Origin: Thermoplasmata archaeon
Lineage (GTDB): Archaea > Thermoplasmatota > E2 > DHVEG-1 > B8-G13
DNA length: 14,703 nucleotides
Assembly: GCA_021162485.1 (NCBI GenBank)
Contig: JAGGYP010000017.1
Coordinates: 1 to 14,703 of the forward strand
Reading direction: 5' to 3'
How positions within the stretch are numbered: position 1 is the stretch's first letter; each line of letters begins with the position of its first letter. Below the pieces are notes generated by a model that had not been told where the DNA came from, did no database searches, and worked only from the letters and a program-made list of their open reading frames with translations. The position numbers and the translations under genes are program-made. Below are positions 8,726-14,703 of the stretch, piece after piece.

Positions 8726-9820
8726 TCAAATGTTTTTAACAAATTTTCTCGTGCCATCTTTATAAATTACTAGGTGTCCCTCATCTATAATTTCGTATTC
8801 ATTTACAGTCTTAAAACTTTGAATATTAATATCCTCCTCGTTGCTAAAAATCTCGTATCCAATTCTAAAAATGGAATTGTTTATGGACTCATTGCTCCCA
8901 TCATCTACATATAATCTCACATGAGCAGCATCTTCTACACCAAAATGCTGATAGATCTCAGATTCTACACTTTTTTTATCCTTTTTAGATATATTGCCAG
9001 CGCATTCAACAGGAATCCATCCATTGTTACCAATGTCATTACCTACAAAGACCTCAGCCCAGGCATGAGCTACAATATCTCCATTATCAACCATATATCC
9101 TTTAACAAATCTGGCTGGAATATCTAAAGCCCTACATAGCGAGATATACAAAAACGTTAAATCATCGCAATCTCCACTCTCTTGCATGAGAGTGAAACTC
9201 GCTCTTTGCACCCCTTTTCCTTTATGCGTTCTATACTCTGTGTTTTCTTTTAACCACCTAAACACTTCTCTAGCTATTATAAACGTGTTATTAGATTTAC
9301 AGCTGTTCCTGATTGACAAAGCAATGTCATGTATCATGGGATGGAAAGGCTCTATTAAATTAACACTCTCGTTAGAGGCATTGTGACAATACTGTTCTAT
9401 CAAACTGTTGTAGTAAAGTCTCATTTCTTCTACTGTCAAAGCCTTTCTCCAGTCAGATAAATTTACTAAAAAAGCGGCGGATATTAAATCTGCCCTCACA
9501 CTTAGGTTGTATTTTTTTGCTTTGGAATCACTGATATTCCATCTAAGAATTTTATTACCAGATATAGTTTTCTGTAGAGGATTATCTGTCCAATTAAGAG
9601 AAAGCACATTTTCATAGTCTGATGATGGAATACCAAGTATGCAGAATATATTATATTTTTTGTTGCTTGTACAATTCACAGTATACCCATAATTAATTGT
9701 GAACCTTGCAACGGTCACATCTTTTTCATAGTATACTTCTATATTACTAAATAAAAAATCTATTTTTATACAACCAGCCATTAATGCCATTATCAATAAG
9801 AGCAAAGTCAATTTTTTCAT
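8726..9820 (-). CDS. Secreted transglutaminase-like lipoprotein
   Basis: A 364-residue protein. Residues 1-16 form a lipoprotein signal (KK, hydrophobic core, then LMAGC with Cys17 as the candidate lipid-modified residue), so it is probably anchored outside the membrane. Residues about 180-275 form a transglutaminase-like cysteine protease core: SGDCDDLT with the nucleophile Cys218, AHAWAEVF with His252, then GWIPVECAG, where Glu272 stands in place of the usual Asp. Archaeal proteins of this fold are generally thought to be peptidases or amidases; the substrate here is unknown. Roughly ten Asn-x-Ser/Thr sequons fit an extracellular, possibly N-glycosylated protein. The start codon overlaps the herA stop in an ATGA arrangement, so translation is probably coupled to herA. 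No promoter of its own is seen. Confidence 0.88.
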   Translation of the reverse strand: MKKLTLLLLIMALMAGCIKIDFLFSNIEVYYEKDVTVARFTINYGYTVNCTSNKKYNIFCILGIPSSDYENVLSLNWTDNPLQKTISGNKILRWNISDSKAKKYNLSVRADLISAAFLVNLSDWRKALTVEEMRLYYNSLIEQYCHNASNESVNLIEPFHPMIHDIALSIRNSCKSNNTFIIAREVFRWLKENTEYRTHKGKGVQRASFTLMQESGDCDDLTFLYISLCRALDIPARFVKGYMVDNGDIVAHAWAEVFVGNDIGNNGWIPVECAGNISKKDKKSVESEIYQHFGVEDAAHVRLYVDDGSNESINNSIFRIGYEIFSNEEDINIQSFKTVNEYEIIDEGHLVIYKDGTRKFVKNI

Positions 9821-11655
9821 CTAAATATCAAACCTTTTTTCTTTACCAAAGTTTTTTCCTTCCTATATTTACATACATCTTTCATCGGGCATTTTATACA
9901 GTTTGGCCCCTCTTCATGGCAGAATATTTTTCCTAATTTTGCTAAAGAATCCAAATACTTATAAACATCCTCTTTCATCTTCTTTGCTTCTTTTGAGAGG
10001 ATTTCGATCGTTTCTTCAGGATCAGTTGTTTTGACCCATCCCAATCTGTTTGCCACCCTGTGCACATATTCTGCCTTTGTGGGTTTATCCACTTTTTTTG
10101 GTGGAGGAGGTATATTTGATACATATCTCTCCTTGGCTATAGCTGCTGTTGGCTTAGGGAATTCCTCCCCCTTGGAAATGACATTTACAGATTTGCCACC
10201 ATGTTTTGTTTCCCTGGTTCTAATTTCAACTAGGATGGGCATGGATAATGAGCCACCTGCTACCAAGGCTACACCTACAGGCAAACGCTGTATTTCATCT
10301 GCAGTTTCAGTGGTTAACCCCTCTATAGATTGAACTATTGCTTTGAGATCATTAGGATTTGTAACTTTTAGTATGATATTTGTGTTACACTGGGAGATAA
10401 TGTTTTTATCTATTTTTGCGGGTCTTTGACTGACTACGCACAATCCCATTCCAAATTTTCTACCCTCAGATGCTATGGTTCTCAAAATATTAGATGATAC
10501 AGCATTTCCAAAACCACGCTCAGGACAATAGTTATGTGCTTCTTCCACTATAAACAGGAAAGGAGGGATTTTCCCAGATTTTCTTGCATCAAAGAGTTCT
10601 TTAGAAAGTCTGGCAACTATAACATCTTGGATATCTGGAGGTACACCTCTCAAATTTATCACAGAGCATTTTCCATTCCTAACTATTTTTTCCGGGGGGA
10701 GACCATCATCGGAAAAAACACCTATAGACTCAAGAGACTCCAATGCTGCTATTACTGCCCATTTAGCACTACTTTTACTCCTATTCACAGCCTCTATTAT
10801 ATCTCTCAAGTTGTAAACAGATTTATATTCTTTGATCTCCTTTATAGCCTGGTATAGTACCCCTATTTGTGGCCCTGATAGCTTATTGGGAAGAAGATCT
10901 ATTATCTCTCTAGCCTCAAGATTTCTACCATCTAGGGTTAAATGAATAACATCTTCACTGCGTTTATAAAGAGGGGAAAACTCTACTATTTGATCCTTGT
11001 ACCCTCTTGGTGAAATTTTGTATCTTTGCATATTTGCAATTTCATTTTTTTCTTTGTTTTGCTCAGATAGAGAAACATATTCTCCATGTGGGTCTATTAT
11101 TACTAGAGGAACCTTTTTTTTCAACAACTCTTCTACTAAAACACCGCAAGCATAGCTTTTTCCACCACCTGTCTTAGCTAATATACAAATATGTTTCTGT
11201 ATCAAGGTATCAATTGAGAGATACACTGGTAGATCATGTCCTTTTAATAAACCAATATAAGCACCATTTTTCTTATTGCTTGATAGACCAAGTACATTTC
11301 TTATTAGCTCTTCATCTGCCAAAAAAACTCTTTCGCCAACTTCAAAAGGCCTCCTAGGAACCTGTAGATAGCCTTTCACATCTCTATATCCTATTACGCT
11401 TGCGTGTGCAGACAGATCCCCTTCGATTTTGACACTAAAATCTTCTAAACTTCCATTTAGTAATGATTTAGCATCTTCAAAAGAAAAATCTGAAAAGCAT
11501 CTTATATCCATAACTTGTGCTAAAACAATGCCGCAGTCTTTATGTGGAACAGCAACATAATCAAATTTTTTCAACTTAGGATTCTCTACAGTGAAGTTAA
11601 ACTCTGTTGAACCAACATTACCATATATTAAACCGATACTTTGATTATGCTGCAT
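9817..11655 (-). CDS. herA: HerA-type DNA-translocating ATPase with C-terminal four-cysteine cluster
   Basis: A 612-residue hexameric ATPase of the HerA/FtsK superfamily, which in archaea pumps DNA to the nuclease NurA during break resection. Features in order: an N-terminal HAS-barrel-like domain (about 5-110), Walker A AKTGGGKS (160-167) followed by LVIIDPHGEY (184-193), Walker B FLFIVEEAH (366-374, catalytic Glu), the arginine-containing ASEGRKFG (395-402) and SQRP (409-412). A charged helical C-terminal domain of the sort that binds DNA spans about 520-577. The extreme C-terminus has Cys579-x6-Cys586-x2-Cys589-x5-Cys595, the exact spacing of the [4Fe-4S] loop of endonuclease III; cluster binding is inference. 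No NurA, Mre11 or Rad50 gene is nearby. It could be a HerA paralogue rather than the NurA partner. The ATG at 11655 has almost no leader and no SD sequence. It follows dphB by 49 bases. Confidence 0.92.
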   Translation of the reverse strand: MQHNQSIGLIYGNVGSTEFNFTVENPKLKKFDYVAVPHKDCGIVLAQVMDIRCFSDFSFEDAKSLLNGSLEDFSVKIEGDLSAHASVIGYRDVKGYLQVPRRPFEVGERVFLADEELIRNVLGLSSNKKNGAYIGLLKGHDLPVYLSIDTLIQKHICILAKTGGGKSYACGVLVEELLKKKVPLVIIDPHGEYVSLSEQNKEKNEIANMQRYKISPRGYKDQIVEFSPLYKRSEDVIHLTLDGRNLEAREIIDLLPNKLSGPQIGVLYQAIKEIKEYKSVYNLRDIIEAVNRSKSSAKWAVIAALESLESIGVFSDDGLPPEKIVRNGKCSVINLRGVPPDIQDVIVARLSKELFDARKSGKIPPFLFIVEEAHNYCPERGFGNAVSSNILRTIASEGRKFGMGLCVVSQRPAKIDKNIISQCNTNIILKVTNPNDLKAIVQSIEGLTTETADEIQRLPVGVALVAGGSLSMPILVEIRTRETKHGGKSVNVISKGEEFPKPTAAIAKERYVSNIPPPPKKVDKPTKAEYVHRVANRLGWVKTTDPEETIEILSKEAKKMKEDVYKYLDSLAKLGKIFCHEEGPNCIKCPMKDVCKYRKEKTLVKKKGLIFR

Positions 11656-11673
11656 CCCATCACGTGACTATGC

Positions 11674-11683
11674 AATATAATAG
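11674..11683 (-). promoter_or_regulatory. Candidate TATA box for herA
   Basis: TATTATATTG on the minus strand, centred about 24 bases before the herA ATG, so the message could be leaderless; no SD sequence is visible. A second AT-rich box 15 bases further upstream is an alternative. Confidence 0.4.
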
Positions 11684-11704
11684 ATTGTAAATATAATCTT
11701 TTTG

Positions 11705-12499
11705 CTACTTTATTTCCTCTTCTCTAAGCCCAGCAAAATTAATCAATGCCTCAATTTCCATAAAATGTAAATCCCCAGGGACAACAATGGTATGGAGAGG
11801 AGGGCCAAAATCCTCTTTTAGCATTCTTTTTATCCTACCAGCTTTTACAGCTGGGTTATCAGAACCAGCTTGTGCAACAACACAGACAAGTAAATCATCC
11901 TTTACCAATCCTTTCCTAAGAGATTTTTCCATCTCAATAAGTAACTCCATACCCTGATTTGCTGTCATCAGTCGATTGTTTTCTTTATCTACATCTAATA
12001 AAACCAAGGTATGCAACCCTCTTGATTTATTCTCATGAATAACCTCATATGGGCTTTTTGGAAAAAATTCTCCATGAGGAAATATCAAAGTAGTTGTTCT
12101 TCCAAACTTGTAATGTTGCAAGCCAAGAAGTCCAGGAACAGCTGTAAATATACTACTCCCATGTACAACTCTTGTACTAATACCTTGTTTTTCCGCTCTT
12201 ATTCTAAGATCTACATGAGTAGTTGCTGATAAAGGATCTCCTCCAACCAAAAAAGCCACTTTTTTACTCCTGGCTTCCCTTAGTATAATCTCCCCATCCT
12301 CTACATCTTCTCTGTTTAAAACCTCAATCTTTTTACCAATCATTTCCTCTAAATCTTCAATATTGGTACCTGCTAAAAGAGAAGTATAAAACTCTGCAAA
12401 AACCTTGTCGCATCTTCTAACTTTTTCAAGTCCTTTGAGGGAAATATCTTTTTCATCATATAACCCCAGACCAATGAAAATTAAATCCCCTTTTTTCAT
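11705..12499 (-). CDS. dphB: Diphthine synthase DphB (Dph5)
   Basis: A SAM-dependent methyltransferase of the tetrapyrrole-methylase fold. It methylates the 3-amino-3-carboxypropyl-histidine of EF-2 to make diphthine, the step before amidation to diphthamide. 264 residues, close to family length. Signatures: the N-terminal strand-loop IFIGLGLYDEKDIS (about 7-20), FAEFYTS (about 34-40), VGGDPLSATTH (about 85-95, SAM pocket), and GSSIFTAVPGLLGLQHYKFG (about 114-133). The start is ATG 12499, with a purine-rich AGAGTGGG 9 bases upstream. The TTG three codons earlier would abut that sequence. Its substrate EF-2 is encoded in the same window, though in a separate operon. Confidence 0.96.
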   Translation of the reverse strand: MKKGDLIFIGLGLYDEKDISLKGLEKVRRCDKVFAEFYTSLLAGTNIEDLEEMIGKKIEVLNREDVEDGEIILREARSKKVAFLVGGDPLSATTHVDLRIRAEKQGISTRVVHGSSIFTAVPGLLGLQHYKFGRTTTLIFPHGEFFPKSPYEVIHENKSRGLHTLVLLDVDKENNRLMTANQGMELLIEMEKSLRKGLVKDDLLVCVVAQAGSDNPAVKAGRIKRMLKEDFGPPLHTIVVPGDLHFMEIEALINFAGLREEEIK

Positions 12500-12534
12500 A
12501 TATGGCAACCCACTCTTTTTAGAATATTATCCTC

Positions 12535-12543
12535 ATATTAAAA
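12535..12543 (-). promoter_or_regulatory. TATA box for dphB
   Basis: TTTTAATAT on the minus strand. A start about 25 bases downstream leaves a leader of about 15 nt holding the AGAGTGGG sequence. It is divergent from the promoter repeat at 12570-12600. Confidence 0.45.
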
Positions 12544-12569
12544 TCATCTCTTTTTACCAAGAAAAAACT

Positions 12570-12600
12570 ATTCGATATTTGTTCTAGAATTTTTAAATAC
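12570..12600 (+). repeat. Duplicated promoter element, copy 1
   Basis: This 31-base segment, beginning ATTCGATATTTGTTCTA, matches 12748-12778 at 28 of 31 positions. It ends in a TATA-like AATTTTTAAATAC (12588-12600). A start about 25 bases downstream of the TATA centre falls near 12620, exactly at the base of the predicted RNA stem. The conserved 17 bases upstream of the TATA box are a likely regulator site shared by both promoters. Confidence 0.7.
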
Positions 12601-12619
12601 TTTCAAAACTAAAATATAA

Positions 12620-12745
12620 AATGTTAAGAAGTATGGTGAGTGACCGGCCAAGTTTATTATAACCCCTCTCACCACCCCTTCCTATCTCTCCGTTTTGGCC
12701 TGTCACTCTCCAACTCTTTTACAAAACGAGATTTATCTTAACACT
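12620..12745 (+). ncRNA. Candidate structured small RNA, unrecognised family
   Basis: I do not recognise this RNA; it is not a tRNA, 5S rRNA, SRP RNA, or an obvious C/D or RNase P RNA. Positions 12634-12651 pair with 12695-12712 (16 Watson-Crick pairs, two pyrimidine mismatches), enclosing a 43-base pyrimidine-rich loop. An outer stem, TGTTAAG (12622-12628) with CTTAACA (12737-12743), closes the whole. In the loop, CTCACCA (12668-12674) is exactly complementary to TGGTGAG (12634-12640), so a pseudoknot or an alternative fold is possible. The preceding TATA box places the transcript start at the base of the outer stem. The next gene's promoter copy begins right after the 3' end. Alternatives: a leaderless 13-codon peptide (12621-12662), or a short inverted-repeat element. 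Confidence 0.55.
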
Positions 12746-12747
12746 TC

Positions 12748-12778
12748 ATTCGATATTTGTTCTATAATTTTTATATAT
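12748..12778 (+). repeat. Duplicated promoter element, copy 2
   Basis: Second copy of the element at 12570-12600, differing at three bases. Its TATA part reads AATTTTTATATAT. It drives the secreted-protein gene, with a predicted start near 12798 and a leader of about 27 nt that includes the SD sequence AGGTGA (12812-12817). Confidence 0.7.
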
Positions 12779-12824
12779 TAATTTTAACAAAATAGGTTAT
12801 ATAAAGATGGTAGGTGAAGTTGAG

Positions 12825-13736
12825 ATGAAAAAAACAATATTGGGAATAGTAATAGTAGGTCTCGTAGCACTCTCAGTGTTTAGCCTCTCTTTATGTGGAA
12901 CCGCAGCATACTACAGTGGATCATCCTATAAGGGATATAGACTAGGATACGGAGTATTAGGTGAAATTCTTAAAAATTATATTCATCAATCGATTCCAAT
13001 GTTAAAAATAGAGGCACCAAAATATGTTAAAGAAGGAGCAGAGTTTACAGTTCATGTTTATCTTGACAAGGGAGATGCATGTGCACCAGTCTATGCAAAA
13101 ATAACCTTTGCTGGAATATCCCATTATGGATCATCTGCAACTTTCACGGCTCCAGAAGTTGACAAGGATAGTTACTATTACATCAGAGTAATTTACAAGG
13201 ATAGTCTAAGTAATTATAACATAGTAGTTAAACACATACTTGTAATAGATAATACTATCCACGCAGACAATATTGAGCCTGCAATAATTCAAGGAAAAGT
13301 ATTTGATAGTGATACGTATAAGCCAATAAGTGGAGTAAAAATAGTCTCTGATACTGGCGAATTCACTTTCACAGACATACATGGAAGATACTCTATAAAA
13401 GTATATATAGACAAGGCAAAGACAGTTCATTTAACAGCTTCCAAAAAAGGATATTCACCAAGGACTATGCCAGTATATGCGCAACCAGGTAAAACAACAA
13501 GGTTTTGGAATATATGGCTAACCAAAAAAGTAGTGGTTTTTCATAGGATAACTATTATACCACCAGAACCACCTGCACCATTCCCAAATCATGGAATTGC
13601 TAAGAAATTTGATGGCATGATTAAAATAATAACAACCCCTCACCCAATGCTACAGCAGGGTCATAAAATACCTCTATCTCCCCCAGATGATGGGCATGAA
13701 GGAGATCACGGAGACGGCTGGGGATACGTACATTAG
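12825..13736 (+). CDS. Secreted protein with carboxypeptidase-regulatory-like domain and His/Asp-rich tail
   Basis: 303 residues, not assignable to a named protein. Residues 1 to about 27 form a Sec-type signal (KK, long hydrophobic core, cleavage probably near GTA-AYY). No lipobox or C-terminal anchor is seen, so it is probably released or held by partners. Residues about 60-142 look like a beta-sandwich (KIEAPKYVKEGAEFTVHVYL). Residues about 153-235 match the carboxypeptidase regulatory-like fold: IIQGKVFDSDTYKPISGVKI, then FTDIHGRYSIKV. The tail (about 245-303) is rich in Pro, His, Asp and Gly, ending DGHEGDHGDGWGYVH, and might bind metal. Sequons are essentially absent, unlike the two other exported proteins here. 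The start is ATG 12825, 7 bases after AGGTGA; an ATG at 12807 lies upstream of that SD sequence. Confidence 0.85.
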   Translation: MKKTILGIVIVGLVALSVFSLSLCGTAAYYSGSSYKGYRLGYGVLGEILKNYIHQSIPMLKIEAPKYVKEGAEFTVHVYLDKGDACAPVYAKITFAGISHYGSSATFTAPEVDKDSYYYIRVIYKDSLSNYNIVVKHILVIDNTIHADNIEPAIIQGKVFDSDTYKPISGVKIVSDTGEFTFTDIHGRYSIKVYIDKAKTVHLTASKKGYSPRTMPVYAQPGKTTRFWNIWLTKKVVVFHRITIIPPEPPAPFPNHGIAKKFDGMIKIITTPHPMLQQGHKIPLSPPDDGHEGDHGDGWGYVH

Positions 13737-13761
13737 ACAAAAATAACACACGGTCACTATA

Positions 13762-13770
13762 CTCTTTTTT
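13762..13770 (+). terminator. Oligo-T terminator after the secreted-protein gene
   Basis: CTCTTTTTT about 25 bases past the TAG stop. A T-run of this kind suffices for termination by archaeal RNA polymerase. Confidence 0.4.
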
Positions 13771-13793
13771 ACAATAAATTTTTAATTATTTAA

Positions 13794-13800
13794 TTATATA
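13794..13800 (+). promoter_or_regulatory. TATA box for the last gene
   Basis: TTATATA in an AT-rich stretch, centred about 24 bases before the ATG at 13821. No SD sequence precedes that ATG, so a leaderless message is likely. Confidence 0.45.
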
Positions 13801-13820
13801 CTATTTTATGATTAAATCAT

Positions 13821-14703
13821 ATGGTATGTTCTCTCATAAACAGGAACAGAGCATTAATTCTAACATCTCTACTAATACTATCACTTTCAACAAATTGTGT
13901 GGCAAATAATGAAAAATCATTTTCTCTTAATATTTTGTATTTCCCCAAATACGCTGGTAAAATATTAGAAGGCAACAGCTATAGTTATCCTTTGTCTATA
14001 AAAGTTGAAATTAAAAATGCAAAACCCTTTGAAACCCTCTCTATAAAAGCATACATAGTTGGAAACATTTCAAGTAGATACCCAGCTACACAAACCTGGA
14101 ATTCAAATGAAAGTAGATGGTTGTACTCATATTATTACATAAATGTCAAGGTAAATTCATCAGGATGTTGGAGGGGCTGGTTGCATCTGAGATTCAAAAA
14201 GGATTATAAGGAGTATCATCAAAATATATGGAACTCATCATCAGCTTGGCTAAAAGTGAGATGTAAAAGAGAAAACAGGGAGATAATTGAAAAGCAGGAG
14301 CAAATCCTTCTCTTAGATCTAGATAATTCTACTAAAAATGGTTTTTCAAAAGGTGGTTTTATCTCAGGAATAGCAAAAAATGAAACAACAATTCTCCAAA
14401 ATAAGGCGATTATGATTGAAAACAAAAGTGGCATAGTAGTAGACATTTATTTAACTGAAAACAATGATGTTAAAGAGAATTTTCCAAACATTCCTGGTTA
14501 TTATAAATTAACTGCACCTGTTGGTTTTGGCTATAGAGTTTTAATAATCGAGAATAACGCAACTATACCTCTGGCTGATAACATTACAGTAAAACAAGGC
14601 TTCTATGGCTTCAAAATAGATTCAGAAACAAGTAATTTTTATTTAAAACCCTTTGAAAACTTATCATTTGACATTAAACTTAGTAATACAGGGACTTTGC
14701 CAG
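13821..14703 (+). CDS. Exported protein of unknown function, 3' end outside window
   Basis: The frame is open from ATG 13821 to the window edge (294 complete codons). A stop lies just upstream in frame (13809-13811), so this is the first possible start. Residues about 9-27 (RALILTSLLILSLSTNCVA) make a signal peptide; the Cys at 25 does not sit in a convincing lipobox. The rest is beta-rich, with many Asn, Ser and Tyr and about ten Asn-x-Ser/Thr sequons (for example GNIS, NSS, NKS, DNIT, ENLS), fitting a glycosylated surface protein. The last visible part, LSFDIKLSNTGTLP, resembles the start of an Ig-like or CARDB-type domain, in which a 'conserved Asn-Thr-Gly' turn is common, but this is weak. 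No catalytic motif is recognised. Confidence 0.75.
   Translation, partial: MVCSLINRNRALILTSLLILSLSTNCVANNEKSFSLNILYFPKYAGKILEGNSYSYPLSIKVEIKNAKPFETLSIKAYIVGNISSRYPATQTWNSNESRWLYSYYYINVKVNSSGCWRGWLHLRFKKDYKEYHQNIWNSSSAWLKVRCKRENREIIEKQEQILLLDLDNSTKNGFSKGGFISGIAKNETTILQNKAIMIENKSGIVVDIYLTENNDVKENFPNIPGYYKLTAPVGFGYRVLIIENNATIPLADNITVKQGFYGFKIDSETSNFYLKPFENLSFDIKLSNTGTLP

Noticed and set aside
12622..12743. Miniature transposon with TGTTAAG/CTTAACA ends
   Set aside because: The ends are only 7 bases, no flanking target duplication is evident, and the promoter position fits an RNA gene better; still an alternative.
12620..12745. tRNA, 5S rRNA, box C/D or RNase P RNA
   Set aside because: No T-loop or anticodon arm, no 5S core, no convincing C and D boxes, and no conserved RNase P P4 sequence are visible.
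14219..14446. Minus-strand frame opposite the last gene
   Set aside because: The plus-strand frame is open throughout, with a signal peptide and sequons; the reverse frame is its shadow.
1..14703. CRISPR array, insertion sequence or prophage
   Set aside because: No regularly spaced repeats, transposase, integrase or phage genes are visible; the genes are mostly conserved housekeeping types.

Overview
The window is AT-rich chromosomal DNA from an archaeon, most likely a euryarchaeon in the broad sense. It carries the large subunit of the archaea-specific family D polymerase (DP2), an archaeal MCM helicase, archaeal-type ribosomal proteins uS7 and uS12, archaeal EF-2 with a diphthamide histidine, the diphthamide methyltransferase DphB, a HerA-type ATPase and an archaeal SRP (7S) RNA. 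Promoters look archaeal: a TATA box roughly 25 nt before the expected transcript start, then a short leader with a GGTG-type Shine-Dalgarno (SD) sequence, or almost no leader. I cannot name the genus.

Layout. Positions 1-1200 (+) hold the 3' part of DP2. A 92-residue two-span membrane protein follows (1278-1556), then the SRP RNA (about 1604-1936), a CapA-family metallophosphatase-like protein (1967-3166) and MCM (3243-5351). MCM meets the oppositely directed EF-2 gene tail to tail, with 4 shared bases. The minus strand, read right to left from 12499 to 5348, carries dphB, herA, a transglutaminase-like lipoprotein (overlapping herA by 4 bases), then rps12, rps7 and EF-2 as a short 'str' operon. 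From 12570 rightwards everything is on the plus strand: a candidate structured RNA gene, a secreted protein with a carboxypeptidase-regulatory-like domain, and a second secreted protein running off the window.

Functional themes. DP2, MCM and HerA act on DNA. uS12, uS7, EF-2 and DphB serve translation, and DphB completes the methylation of the diphthamide whose acceptor histidine is visible in EF-2 here. SRP RNA serves export, and three probable exported proteins lie in the window.

Most interesting items: (1) between dphB and the first secreted protein, a roughly 125-nt segment that folds into a long stem with a pyrimidine-rich loop, preceded by a promoter that is repeated (28 of 31 bases) in front of the next gene; I do not recognise this RNA. 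(2) HerA ends in a Cys-x6-Cys-x2-Cys-x5-Cys motif with exactly the spacing of the endonuclease III/MutY [4Fe-4S] loop. (3) The CapA-like gene has no ATG, GTG or TTG before its conserved N-terminal motif; a well-placed SD sequence points to an ATT start.
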